The notes under the pieces are model-generated. The model saw nothing but the letters and a program-made list of their open reading frames with translations, ran no database searches and had not been told where the DNA came from. Below are positions 18,486 to 26,012 of a stretch of DNA of 64,000 nucleotides, one piece after another; positions within the stretch are counted from its first letter, which is position 1, and the number at the start of each line of letters is the position of its first letter. The position numbers were made by a program, and so were the translations under genes. The DNA lies in contig NZ_BANT01000014.1 in the NCBI RefSeq assembly GCF_000333015.1, positions 62,001 to 126,000 of the forward strand, given 5' to 3'. This DNA is from Gordonia hirsuta DSM 44140 = NBRC 16056. Its GTDB lineage: Bacteria > Actinomycetota > Actinomycetes > Mycobacteriales > Mycobacteriaceae.

Positions 18486-20063
18486 CTACCGAAAGCCCAG
18501 CACCTGCGCGCCCCAGGCACGCAGCAGGTTGCGGTCGAGTTCGGTCACGGCGGTGTCTTCGGCACCGATCAGCAACGAGTGCTGTCCGGCGGGGGTGTAC
18601 GGCTGCCAGCGTGCCCGCGATTCCGCCGACACCGGGTCGCCGTCGGCGGCGAAGCCGAGCCACCGCTGCTGCATCCGCCGACGCACTTTGGCCCCGGTGC
18701 GGCGCCCGCCCAACCGGTAGCTGATGTCCAGTTTGGTCGAGGCTGGGTTTCCCCAGATGTACGGCAGTTCGGTCGCGTGGGTGGCGCCGATCCCCAGCAT
18801 CCGGAACAGCGGTGTCGCCCAGTCGTAGCGGTACAGGTGCACCGGGGCCCGGCGACTGTGCGCCTCGGCGATCCAGACCGCCGGCATGCGGAAACCCAGA
18901 TCCCGGGAGATCCCCATCGATTTGGCGCTGCTCCGCCGCAGCCGGCCGTCCCGATAGGCCGCGGCGACGTCCTCGTCGGTCGGGATGGCCAGTTCGGGCT
19001 GCTCTTGTGCGATGAGCTCGAACATCGCATCCACCTGATCCTGGGTCACCGGCATCAGCGGCGCTTTCATCCACTTGAACAGGGAGGTCTCGTCACGGTT
19101 GGTGCCGATCAGCAGCGGCACATCGTGGGCCCGTCCGTCGCCGATCGCGTCGAGGGGGTCGATCGGCAGCAGGTCGTCGCCGATCATCGGCGCGTAGGCG
19201 ATGGTGCCGGGATAGTCCACCGGCACCTTGTTGAACACACGCACCGACGCCGACACCAGTGCCCGCTCCGGCAGTTTCCGCAGTGCCGCCGCATCCACAT
19301 TCGACGGGGCGCCCAGCTCGGTCAACAACAGACTCGAGTGCCGGTTCCCCCGCTTGCGGTCGTACACGCTGGTCGCCGGCGAACTCTGCGCGATGGCCCG
19401 CGCGAACAGGCCCTCGGCCGCCGGAACGGCCAGCAGGGAGGTGACGATGCCGCCGCCGGCCGATTCACCGAAGACCGTCACCCGGTCGGGGTCACCGCCG
19501 AAGCGTTCGATGTTGCCCTGCACCCAGCGCAGCGCCTGCACCACATCGGAGAGTCCACAGTTGGTATCGAAGGCCCGGTCGCCGCCGGGGATGTCGCCCC
19601 ACTCGGCGAACCCGAGCGCGCCCATCCGGTAGTTGACGGTCACGACGATCGCCGGCGTCTCTTCCTCCACCGACGTCCGCACCAGGGCGGTACCGTCGTA
19701 CAGCGGCTGACTGCCCGAGCCGCAGATATAGGCCCCGCCGTGCACCCAGACCAGCACCGGATGCCGGGCGCCGGACACTGCGGCACCGGCCGGAGCCCAG
19801 ATGTTGAGGTAGAGGCAGTCTTCGTCCTGGACCGTGCCCTCCCCCAGATCGATCACCGGCATCACCGGCTGCGGGCAGACCGGCCCGAACCGCGTCGCGT
19901 CCCGCGGCTCGGTCCACGGTTGCGGATCTTGGGCCCGCCGCCAGCGTAGGTCCCCCACCGGCGGCGCAGCGAAGGGGATTCCCCGCCACAGGGCGACGTC
20001 CGGGCCGGCTTCTCCGCGGACCGGCCCGAAGGTCGTCTGCACGGTCGTATCAGCGTCGTTCAC
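18486..20063 (-). CDS. Type B carboxylesterase
   Basis: The 525-residue alpha/beta hydrolase carries the type B signatures EDCLYLNIWAP and GGDPDRVTVFGESAGGGIV, the latter with the nucleophile serine. HATELPYIWG supplies the region of the catalytic histidine. No signal peptide is seen, so it is probably cytosolic, hydrolysing carboxylic esters of unknown identity. GTG 20063 has GGAGACC immediately upstream, the same site as before the phoP-like gene. An N-terminal extension upstream of this start has no family resemblance. Confidence 0.87.
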   Translation of the reverse strand: MNDADTTVQTTFGPVRGEAGPDVALWRGIPFAAPPVGDLRWRRAQDPQPWTEPRDATRFGPVCPQPVMPVIDLGEGTVQDEDCLYLNIWAPAGAAVSGARHPVLVWVHGGAYICGSGSQPLYDGTALVRTSVEEETPAIVVTVNYRMGALGFAEWGDIPGGDRAFDTNCGLSDVVQALRWVQGNIERFGGDPDRVTVFGESAGGGIVTSLLAVPAAEGLFARAIAQSSPATSVYDRKRGNRHSSLLLTELGAPSNVDAAALRKLPERALVSASVRVFNKVPVDYPGTIAYAPMIGDDLLPIDPLDAIGDGRAHDVPLLIGTNRDETSLFKWMKAPLMPVTQDQVDAMFELIAQEQPELAIPTDEDVAAAYRDGRLRRSSAKSMGISRDLGFRMPAVWIAEAHSRRAPVHLYRYDWATPLFRMLGIGATHATELPYIWGNPASTKLDISYRLGGRRTGAKVRRRMQQRWLGFAADGDPVSAESRARWQPYTPAGQHSLLIGAEDTAVTELDRNLLRAWGAQVLGFR

Positions 20064-20129
20064 GGTCTCCAGTCTGCCGGAGCCCGTTCGCCGCCACCGC
20101 GCAGTGTGGCCTGACCTGCCGACAGATAT

Positions 20130-20256
20130 GGAGGAGATCCTCCTCACTCATTCCGTCCGACAGCCAACCTGACTCTCGAGTCAGATAATGGCGCCACGCT
20201 GCAGATTTCCAGCAATCCCGCACGTCATCGCCGGAAAACCCCGATCGGAGTCAGAT
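20130..20256. promoter_or_regulatory. Palindromes and direct repeat in divergent control region
   Basis: The 321-bp gap between the carboxylesterase and the secreted-protein operon has no gene. It contains GGAGGAGATCCTCC at 20130-20143 (6-bp arms), CTGACTCTCGAGTCAG at 20169-20184 (7-bp arms) and a second copy of GAGTCAGAT at 20248-20256. The repeats suggest one or more regulators bind here. Confidence 0.4.
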
Positions 20257-20384
20257 GACAACTCGATAACAGTCATGTTTCACTGACGCGCACACCCCCT
20301 GAGACATCTACCGACTCTCGTCTCAAGCCCCATGGGGTGGCGGAGGCCGGCCACGTGTCTGCCGCCCGATCGCGAAGGACTCCG

Positions 20385-21659
20385 ATGAACCCCAGGACCC
20401 GCCGCCGCACCGGCCTGCTCCGCGGCGCCGCGCTCGCCGTGGCCGCCGCGCTCACCCTCAGCGGCACCGCTCTCATCACCGCTCCGGCCACCGCGGCCGG
20501 ACCGCTGCAGCAGTATCTGGACCTGCCCACCGTCAACCGGGATGCCGCGCACGGCCCCGGCGGTATCCACCCGGCGCTGCCCACCGATGTTCCGACGTTG
20601 CGCAAGCTGGTCGACGAGGCGCGCGCGAGCGGCGTGGCTCCGACCTCCTACCGGGCGCTGCTGTTGCAGTACTGGCTGGCCTCGTCCACCAAGCGGGCCG
20701 GGATCGACCTGAAGTCGTGGAACCCGCGGGCCGGTGTCACCGCCAATCGCGGCAACCTGATCAAGTCGTACCGCTACTACGAGGACCTGCAGCTGGCCCA
20801 CCGCGAACTGCAGTGGTCCGGGATGGCAGGCATGGTCGGCGCCGACTTCGGCGGCGGCCTGGCCGACTTCGAGCTGGCGACCAATGTCTTCGAGTTCGCC
20901 CGCCTGCAACCGATCGCCAACGCGATCGTCACCGAGACCAACCGCACCCTCGGCCCGGTCTTCGTCGACAAACTGCCCGAGGGCCTGCGCGCACTGGCCC
21001 GCGTCGGCGCGGTGATCTCCCCGGCCGACCTGCGCAAGGTCCAGGCCGACATCCTGGTGATGCAGAAGAACATCTTCACCGACCTGATGCCGCAGCACCG
21101 CGCCTACATCGACGGCGGCCTGCCCGCACTGCGCGAGATGTACACCGCCGGTCTGATGGACGACCAGATCATGCGGGCCTGGGAGCAGATCGCCTCCAAA
21201 GAGCCCAGCGCCGTCGCTGCCGGCAACGCCCGCCTGCTCCAGCGCGAGCAGGGTGAGGTGATCAAGGACCAGTGGGACGCCGTCCGCAACTACAAGGGCG
21301 ACGTCGGAATGGCGCTGACCTATGCGACCACCGTCGCCGGCTCCCCGTCGGTGGCCGGTGTGGTGCCGCCCCGCTCGTTCCATCCGCTGAAGGTGTCCGG
21401 AACGCTGGCCGACGGGCGCACCGCTGTGCTGACCCTGCCGCTGGCCACCTGGAACTGGTCGGTGTACCCCGAGCGCTGGGAGTACATCACCGAGCAGCTG
21501 CTGCCCAAGTACAAGTACCTGGTCGACCACAACTGGGCCAGCCTGCGCGCGCAGCTGTCGGTCCCCTACGAGACCCAGTTCGAATCCCATCGTCCGATCT
21601 GGAACATCGCGCCGACACTGCAGTCGGCCCTGGACACCATGAAGGTTGAGATCAAGTGA
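20385..21659 (+). CDS. Secreted protein of unknown function
   Basis: A 424-residue protein that I do not recognise. It begins NPRTRRRTGLLRGAALAVAA, a signal peptide with probable cleavage after TATAA. The mature part is mostly helical and acidic-basic balanced with no cysteine cluster, no Ser-hydrolase motif and no transmembrane segment, so it is probably exported and soluble or envelope-associated. Its stop overlaps the start of a lipase-fold gene by 4 nt. The pair is evidently co-translated and likely works together outside the cell. ATG 20385 follows GAAGGA. Confidence 0.7.
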   Translation: MNPRTRRRTGLLRGAALAVAAALTLSGTALITAPATAAGPLQQYLDLPTVNRDAAHGPGGIHPALPTDVPTLRKLVDEARASGVAPTSYRALLLQYWLASSTKRAGIDLKSWNPRAGVTANRGNLIKSYRYYEDLQLAHRELQWSGMAGMVGADFGGGLADFELATNVFEFARLQPIANAIVTETNRTLGPVFVDKLPEGLRALARVGAVISPADLRKVQADILVMQKNIFTDLMPQHRAYIDGGLPALREMYTAGLMDDQIMRAWEQIASKEPSAVAAGNARLLQREQGEVIKDQWDAVRNYKGDVGMALTYATTVAGSPSVAGVVPPRSFHPLKVSGTLADGRTAVLTLPLATWNWSVYPERWEYITEQLLPKYKYLVDHNWASLRAQLSVPYETQFESHRPIWNIAPTLQSALDTMKVEIK

Positions 21660-23059
21660 AAACCCGTCTTCTGACCCGCGTCCGCGCCTTCGGCCGCGGT
21701 GCTCGTCCGGCCCGGACCGTCCGGCGCAGCCCGCTGGTGGCCTTCGCCGCCGTCTGCGCGGCCGCGACCCTGACCGTGGTCGCCGCCCCCGCCGAGGCCG
21801 CACCCACGGTGCCCAACCGCACCCCCGGCCTGGACGAGATCTTCAACGGCTACGTGATCGGCACCCTGGAGAACGGGCGGGTCGGCACCCCCGAGCAGAT
21901 CATCAAGCCGTGGCTGCCGGGACACCCGTTCTACAACGAACCGCGCCTCAAGCCGTCCGACAAGCCCGGCACGCTGCTCAAGGCCGAGAAGGTCGACGTC
22001 CAGTTCCTCGGTGTGCAGCCGGGCAAGCTCGACGCCTGGCGCACGATGTTCGTCACCTCGGACCTGCAGGGCCGCCGCGACATCAGCACCGGCATCATCA
22101 TGATCCCGCGGGACGGGAAGAAGAACTCCGAACGCAAGGTCATCGGCTACCAGATGGCCAACGACAGCGTCGGCGCCTACTGTCACCCCTCGTCGATGTG
22201 GACCGGCGGCGATCAGCTCGACGGCTCCCTGTGGTCGGCACTGGGTCCGCTGGCGCTGATGTTCGACAAGGGCTACGCCATCGTGATCTCCGACGTGGGC
22301 AACAGCGGCGATCCCAAGCCGCGCGGCGTCTTCGCCGGCAAGTACAACGGCATGACCACCCTCGACGGACTGCGGGCGGCCCTGTCCTACAAGAAGGCGG
22401 GACTGTCCACCGAGGCCCCGATCGGCATGTTCGGCATCGCCGGCGGCGGTGTGGGCACCGGTTTCGCGATGGAGCTGGCCGACGACTACGCCCCCGAGCT
22501 GAACATCAAGGCCTCGGTCATGGAGGGCATGGTGCCCAACTACAAGAGGTTCATCGAGACCGCTGACGGCTCGGTCGGTTCGGCATTCGCTCTGGCCACC
22601 ATCCTGGGCCTGGAGCCGCACTACCCGGAGATGAAGGTCAATGCGCACCTCAACCCGGTCGGTCGCGGCATCGCCGACATCTACCGGACCCAGTGCCAGA
22701 CCCCGGCGTACTTCACGCTGCCGTTCGTCCCGATGCGGACGCTGTTCAACGGACAGGATCCGGCGCACATCCCGGCCTTCCAGCGCGCCTACCGCGACAA
22801 CGTGATGGGCCAGGGCGCCCCGAAGACGGGCAGCCGCACCCTGATCTCCTCCTGCGTGGCCGACGACTCCCCGATGTCGCTGGTTCCGGCCGAGGACTCG
22901 CGCAAACTGGTGCGCTACTGGCGCGCCAAGGGCGCCCAGGTGGACTACCAGCCCACCGACTGCAGCCTGACCCGGTTCTTCACCGATTTCTACGGGTGGG
23001 GCACCGACCTGTTCGGCATGCAGACGATCGACTGGCTCGACGCCAACCTGGAGAACTGA
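21656..23059 (+). CDS. Secreted LIP-family lipase-like protein, active-site serine absent
   Basis: A 467-residue exported alpha/beta-hydrolase-fold protein with a long signal peptide ending near PAEAAP. It resembles the actinobacterial/fungal secretory lipase family (PF03583): NDSVGAYCHPSSMW, GYAIVISDVGNSG, and the last region ending DWLDANLEN. At the nucleophile elbow the expected G-x-S-x-G is GIAGGG, so the serine is Ala262 (codon 22439-22441). The usual late histidine is also not visible, while ADDSPMSLVP keeps the Asp region. It is therefore probably non-catalytic, for example a binding or partner protein. Its GTG start overlaps the upstream secreted-protein gene. Confidence 0.75.
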   Translation: MKTRLLTRVRAFGRGARPARTVRRSPLVAFAAVCAAATLTVVAAPAEAAPTVPNRTPGLDEIFNGYVIGTLENGRVGTPEQIIKPWLPGHPFYNEPRLKPSDKPGTLLKAEKVDVQFLGVQPGKLDAWRTMFVTSDLQGRRDISTGIIMIPRDGKKNSERKVIGYQMANDSVGAYCHPSSMWTGGDQLDGSLWSALGPLALMFDKGYAIVISDVGNSGDPKPRGVFAGKYNGMTTLDGLRAALSYKKAGLSTEAPIGMFGIAGGGVGTGFAMELADDYAPELNIKASVMEGMVPNYKRFIETADGSVGSAFALATILGLEPHYPEMKVNAHLNPVGRGIADIYRTQCQTPAYFTLPFVPMRTLFNGQDPAHIPAFQRAYRDNVMGQGAPKTGSRTLISSCVADDSPMSLVPAEDSRKLVRYWRAKGAQVDYQPTDCSLTRFFTDFYGWGTDLFGMQTIDWLDANLEN

Positions 23060-23082
23060 CCCGTCCTCCCGGTTGATCGACC

Positions 23083-23124
23083 GGAACGCCCCGCACGGAT
23101 TCACCTCTTTGTGCGGGGCGTTCC
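23083..23124. terminator. Strong hairpin terminator
   Basis: Perfect 14-bp arms (23083-23096 and 23111-23124, GGAACGCCCCGCAC and its complement) enclose a 14-nt loop, 23 nt after the lipase-like gene. No U-tract is present. Confidence 0.8.
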
Positions 23125-23151
23125 GCATCTGCGGCTGTCCCCGGCACCTGC

Positions 23152-23157
23152 TAGCTT
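23152..23157 (+). promoter_or_regulatory. Putative leaderless -10 of GyrI-like gene
   Basis: TAGCTT ends 6 nt before ATG 23164. Confidence 0.45.
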
Positions 23158-23163
23158 GCGCCC

Positions 23164-23646
23164 ATGACCGCCCCCCTGATCCTGCGCGAGGAACCGTTCA
23201 CCGAACCGACCGTCGTCGACCTGCCCGAAGGCATCGTGACGGTCACCGAATTCGCCGAGGCGGTCAGTGCCGCCGAGCTGCCGGCGATCTTCGACGCCGG
23301 TTTTCCGGCCCTGGCCGCATTCGGCCCGATCGGCCCGGGCTATGCGCTCTATTCGGGCCGCCCGTCCGGATGGTTCGATCTGGAGATCGGCTTTCCGATC
23401 ACCGCGGCCAGCGCCGCGCAGGCCCACGCAGCCGGTGCGATACCGAGCACGTTCCCGTCCGGGCCCGCCCTGGTCCTGAGCCACCTGGGACCCTACGACG
23501 GTCTCGACCACACCCGTGAACGGTTGCTGCACGAGTTCACCGAGCGCGAGCTGGGCCCACCGCGCCTGCTCGCCGAGATCTTCCTCGCCGATCCCTCGGC
23601 CAGCGCTCCGGCGGATCTGCGGGCCGATCTGCTGGTCGCCTACTGA
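23164..23646 (+). CDS. GyrI-like/effector-binding domain protein
   Basis: A 160-residue stand-alone AraC-effector-binding (GyrI-like) domain without a DNA-binding part. Features are the ALYSGRPSGWFDLEIGFPI strand pair and the ALVLSHLGPYDGLDHTRERL core, where the domain usually binds small hydrophobic molecules. Free-standing copies may sequester ligands or inhibit enzymes; no target is evident here. ATG 23164 has TAGCTT 6 nt upstream and lies just after a strong terminator, so it is transcribed alone. Confidence 0.7.
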   Translation: MTAPLILREEPFTEPTVVDLPEGIVTVTEFAEAVSAAELPAIFDAGFPALAAFGPIGPGYALYSGRPSGWFDLEIGFPITAASAAQAHAAGAIPSTFPSGPALVLSHLGPYDGLDHTRERLLHEFTERELGPPRLLAEIFLADPSASAPADLRADLLVAY

Positions 23647-23696
23647 GCGGCACCGTCCGCGTTCTCAGGCGGCAATGAGCTCCCCGACCACTGCGC

Positions 23697-23981
23697 GTGA
23701 TCTGGGCCGATGCGTCAGGTGAGGCCGCCGGTCGTGCCGTCGGGATCCGTCTGGACGACGGTCGGGTGATCGCACGCCGGGTTCTCGCGGTCGCCACCCG
23801 AATGCAGGCACGGACCGCCGGCCTGGACGGACTCGATCTGCCCATGCAGGACCTGCCCGACGGCATGGGTCGCGGCGTGAAATCCGGCCTCGGCGCACTG
23901 GCCGGTGCACACATCAACAGCGTTTTGGCCGTCGCGGACGCCGACGTCGCCGTGGCCTCCGGCCTGCGCGCCTGTTCCTGA
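23697..23981 (+). pseudogene. Remnant of an FAD/NAD-dependent oxidoreductase (thioredoxin reductase-like)
   Basis: This 94-codon frame reads GIRLDDGRVIARRVLAVATR, then GALAGAHINSVLAVADADVAVASGLRA. The order and spacing match the C-terminal third of thioredoxin reductase-like flavoproteins, where a conserved G-D/N motif precedes an amphipathic helix. The FAD- and NAD-binding Rossmann motifs and the redox part are absent, and I find no continuation in the other frames. The AGDv/AGNv motif is degraded to AVADADV. I read it as a decayed gene fragment next to tRNA-Thr. Confidence 0.5.
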
Positions 23982-24053
23982 CCGGACCTGCGTGAGCGGG
24001 ATGCAGCGGGCACCGGTGACTACCATCGAGGCCACGATCGCCAGGAGGCCGCC

Positions 24054-24203
24054 ATGGAACGTCGACAGCCGCCCATCGCAATCAGCGCAGACGTCCTCAC
24101 CCACCGCTGCACCGTCGGGCCAGAACCGCGGCGGCGAACTTCGATGGGCACCCCGTCCCGTGAGGACCGGAAGCAGACTCACGGCAGGACTGAAGACGCG
24201 TGA
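24054..24203 (+). CDS. Possible small basic protein
   Basis: A 49-codon frame starting MERRQPPIAISADVLTH has a very good ribosome binding site, CAGGAGG, 6 nt before the ATG. The product is rich in Arg and resembles nothing I know. It may instead be debris of the adjacent decayed gene. The rest of the 620 bp between 23647 and 24266 shows no other gene apart from the fragment at 23697-23981. Confidence 0.25.
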   Translation: MERRQPPIAISADVLTHRCTVGPEPRRRTSMGTPSREDRKQTHGRTEDA

Positions 24204-24266
24204 GGCGTTCGGATGCGCTCGGCAGCGCCGACCGGGCCGGAGCAGATACTCTGGCCCGGGCGGTTG

Positions 24267-24341
24267 TGGAGCCCCCTGTCGGATTTGAACCGACGACCTT
24301 CGCTTTACAAGAGCGGTGCTCTACCACTGAGCTAAGGAGGC
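24267..24341 (-). tRNA. tRNA-Thr(UGU)
   Basis: On the minus strand the gene begins GCCTCCTTAGCTCAGTGG and ends with GGGGGCTCCA. The acceptor stem GCCTCCT pairs with AGGGGGC (one T-G), and the D arm and the T arm GTCGG-TTCAAAT-CCGAC are normal. The anticodon loop CTTGTAA gives anticodon UGU for ACA codons. CCA is encoded. The first anticodon-stem pair (27-43) reads C-A and is not a Watson-Crick pair. The 5' end is 6 nt from the start codon of the divergent thrE gene. Confidence 0.96.
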
Positions 24342-24347
24342 GTGCGC

Positions 24348-25757
24348 GTGGCTGAGTATATCCGGCGCGCACTGGACCGGCTTTTGGGCTCCAGGCACGC
24401 CACGATCGACACCATCGAGCCGGGCGCCATCGTGGTGGCCCCGCGGAAGCCGATCGACCTGCACGACGAGGCGGCGATCACCGAAGTGCTCGACCTGGCC
24501 GCCCGGGTCGGCGCGGTCCTGCTGGACTCGGGGACCGGTGCGGTCGATACCGCCGACCAGGTCCAGTTCGTCACCGGCGTCTACGGGCTCGACGACGTCG
24601 ACGTGGACGTCACCTTCAACCGGGTGCTGATCTGCGCCCGGCGCGGCAGCACCCTGCCGCCGATCACCGCTGTTCGCACCGTCTACTACCGATCACTGGA
24701 CTTCACCCGACTGGCCGAGACCGATCGGCTGATCAGGTTGATCCGCAACCGCGCCCTCAGCGCCGCTTCGGCCCATCGGATCGTCGACTCCATCGTCGCC
24801 GCCCGCCACCCGTACCCGTACTGGATGTCGACCGTCGCCTGGGGCGTAATGGCCTACGGCATCGTCGTCTTCCTGGGGGTCGGCCGGCTGATCGGTTTGA
24901 CCGCTTTCGTCACCTCGGTGGTGATCATCCTGGTGAACCGGCGCCTCAATCGCATCGGCACCCCGATGTTCTTCCAGCAGATGGTCGGCGGCTTCCTCGC
25001 AGTGATCCCCGCGGCGCTGATGTTCCAGCTGTTCTCCGCTACCGACATACGCGCCTATCCGTCCCAGATCATCGCCGCCGGAATCGTCGTGCTGCTGGCC
25101 GGCCTTTCACTGGTCGGCGCCGTGCAGGATGCCATCACCGGGGCGCCGTTGACCGGTACCGCCCGATTGACCGAGGTCCTGATCCTCACCGGCGGGGTCC
25201 TAGTCGGCGTAGCCCTGGCGGTGCGGTTCGTCGGTCTATTCGACATCATGCTGCCCCCACTGAGTTCGATCGCCCGGTTCGCGCCGTCGGATCTGCCCAC
25301 ACGCATCGTGGGCGGGGCGATCGTGGCCGGCGGTTTCGCTCTGGCCAGCTATGCCGAACGACGCGCCATCCCCGCCGCGATCATGGCCGGAGCGCTCGGC
25401 GCCGGGGTGCAGGGCTCGATCAGTCTGATCGTGCACGCGCCGCTGATGAGCTATGCTATCGCCGCGGTCCTGGTCGGCCTTCTCGGCGGCCTGGCCGCCC
25501 GCCGCTCGCTGACACCACCGCTGGTCATCGGGATCGCCGGCATCACCCCGATGCTGCCCGGCCTGACCTTGTATCGCGGTATGTACCAGCTTCTGAACAA
25601 CGACGGCGGTACCGGCGGCATCGATATGGCCTCTGCCTTCGGCATCGGCTGCGCCCTGGCCGCCGGGGTCACCCTCGGCGAATTCGCGGCCCGCCGGCTG
25701 CGCCGGCCGAAGCTGCCGCCGGTACTGCACAACATCAGCCAGCTGCGCCGGCCATAG
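24348..25757 (+). CDS. thrE: Threonine/serine exporter ThrE
   Basis: A 469-residue protein of the ThrE/DUF1212 family, which exports threonine and serine with proton exchange in corynebacteria. About 130 N-terminal cytosolic residues precede ten helices. Family sequence includes ATIDTIEPGAIVVAPRKPIDL, ADQVQFVTGVYG and GIAGITPMLPGLTLYRGMYQL. I choose GTG 24348 because AAGGAGG lies exactly 7 nt before it; GTG 24342 is in frame but too close to that site. The ribosome binding site is the opposite strand of the tRNA-Thr acceptor stem, so the promoter must lie inside or beyond the tRNA gene. A second ThrE-type gene is at 57.8 kb. Confidence 0.85.
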   Translation: MAEYIRRALDRLLGSRHATIDTIEPGAIVVAPRKPIDLHDEAAITEVLDLAARVGAVLLDSGTGAVDTADQVQFVTGVYGLDDVDVDVTFNRVLICARRGSTLPPITAVRTVYYRSLDFTRLAETDRLIRLIRNRALSAASAHRIVDSIVAARHPYPYWMSTVAWGVMAYGIVVFLGVGRLIGLTAFVTSVVIILVNRRLNRIGTPMFFQQMVGGFLAVIPAALMFQLFSATDIRAYPSQIIAAGIVVLLAGLSLVGAVQDAITGAPLTGTARLTEVLILTGGVLVGVALAVRFVGLFDIMLPPLSSIARFAPSDLPTRIVGGAIVAGGFALASYAERRAIPAAIMAGALGAGVQGSISLIVHAPLMSYAIAAVLVGLLGGLAARRSLTPPLVIGIAGITPMLPGLTLYRGMYQLLNNDGGTGGIDMASAFGIGCALAAGVTLGEFAARRLRRPKLPPVLHNISQLRRP

Positions 25758-25819
25758 GCCTGCGCGTTCCCCACCGCGATTCCGAACGACACGATTCCGG
25801 ACAGACTGCCGCAACCAGG

Positions 25820-25825
25820 TAGAAT
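25820..25825 (+). promoter_or_regulatory. Putative leaderless -10 of the otsA operon
   Basis: TAGAAT ends 7 nt before ATG 25833, the first gene of the small-protein/otsA pair. Confidence 0.55.
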
Positions 25826-25832
25826 GGTGCCC

Positions 25833-26006
25833 ATGCCACCCAAAACCACTGATGTCGTCGAAGAAGAAGACCTGGACACCCTGGCCGACGAGACCGCCCT
25901 GGCCGCTCGCCGGGTGGTCGCCGCCTACGCCACCGATGCCGAAGAATGCGTGATGCTCTTCAACATGCTCGGTATCGCCCCGGAAGACGACGTCGAGAAC
26001 GACTGA
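25833..26006 (+). CDS. Small acidic conserved protein upstream of otsA
   Basis: A 57-residue acidic protein (EEEDLDTLADETALAARR, then ECVMLFNMLGIAPEDD) of unknown function. A similarly sized hypothetical gene precedes otsA in mycobacteria (Rv3489, from memory), so the pairing looks conserved. TAGAAT lies 7 nt before its ATG, and otsA begins 6 nt after its stop. It is the first gene of the trehalose transcript and may be a regulator or partner of OtsA, though nothing in the sequence proves this. Confidence 0.75.
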   Translation: MPPKTTDVVEEEDLDTLADETALAARRVVAAYATDAEECVMLFNMLGIAPEDDVEND

Positions 26007-26012
26007 GCCGCC

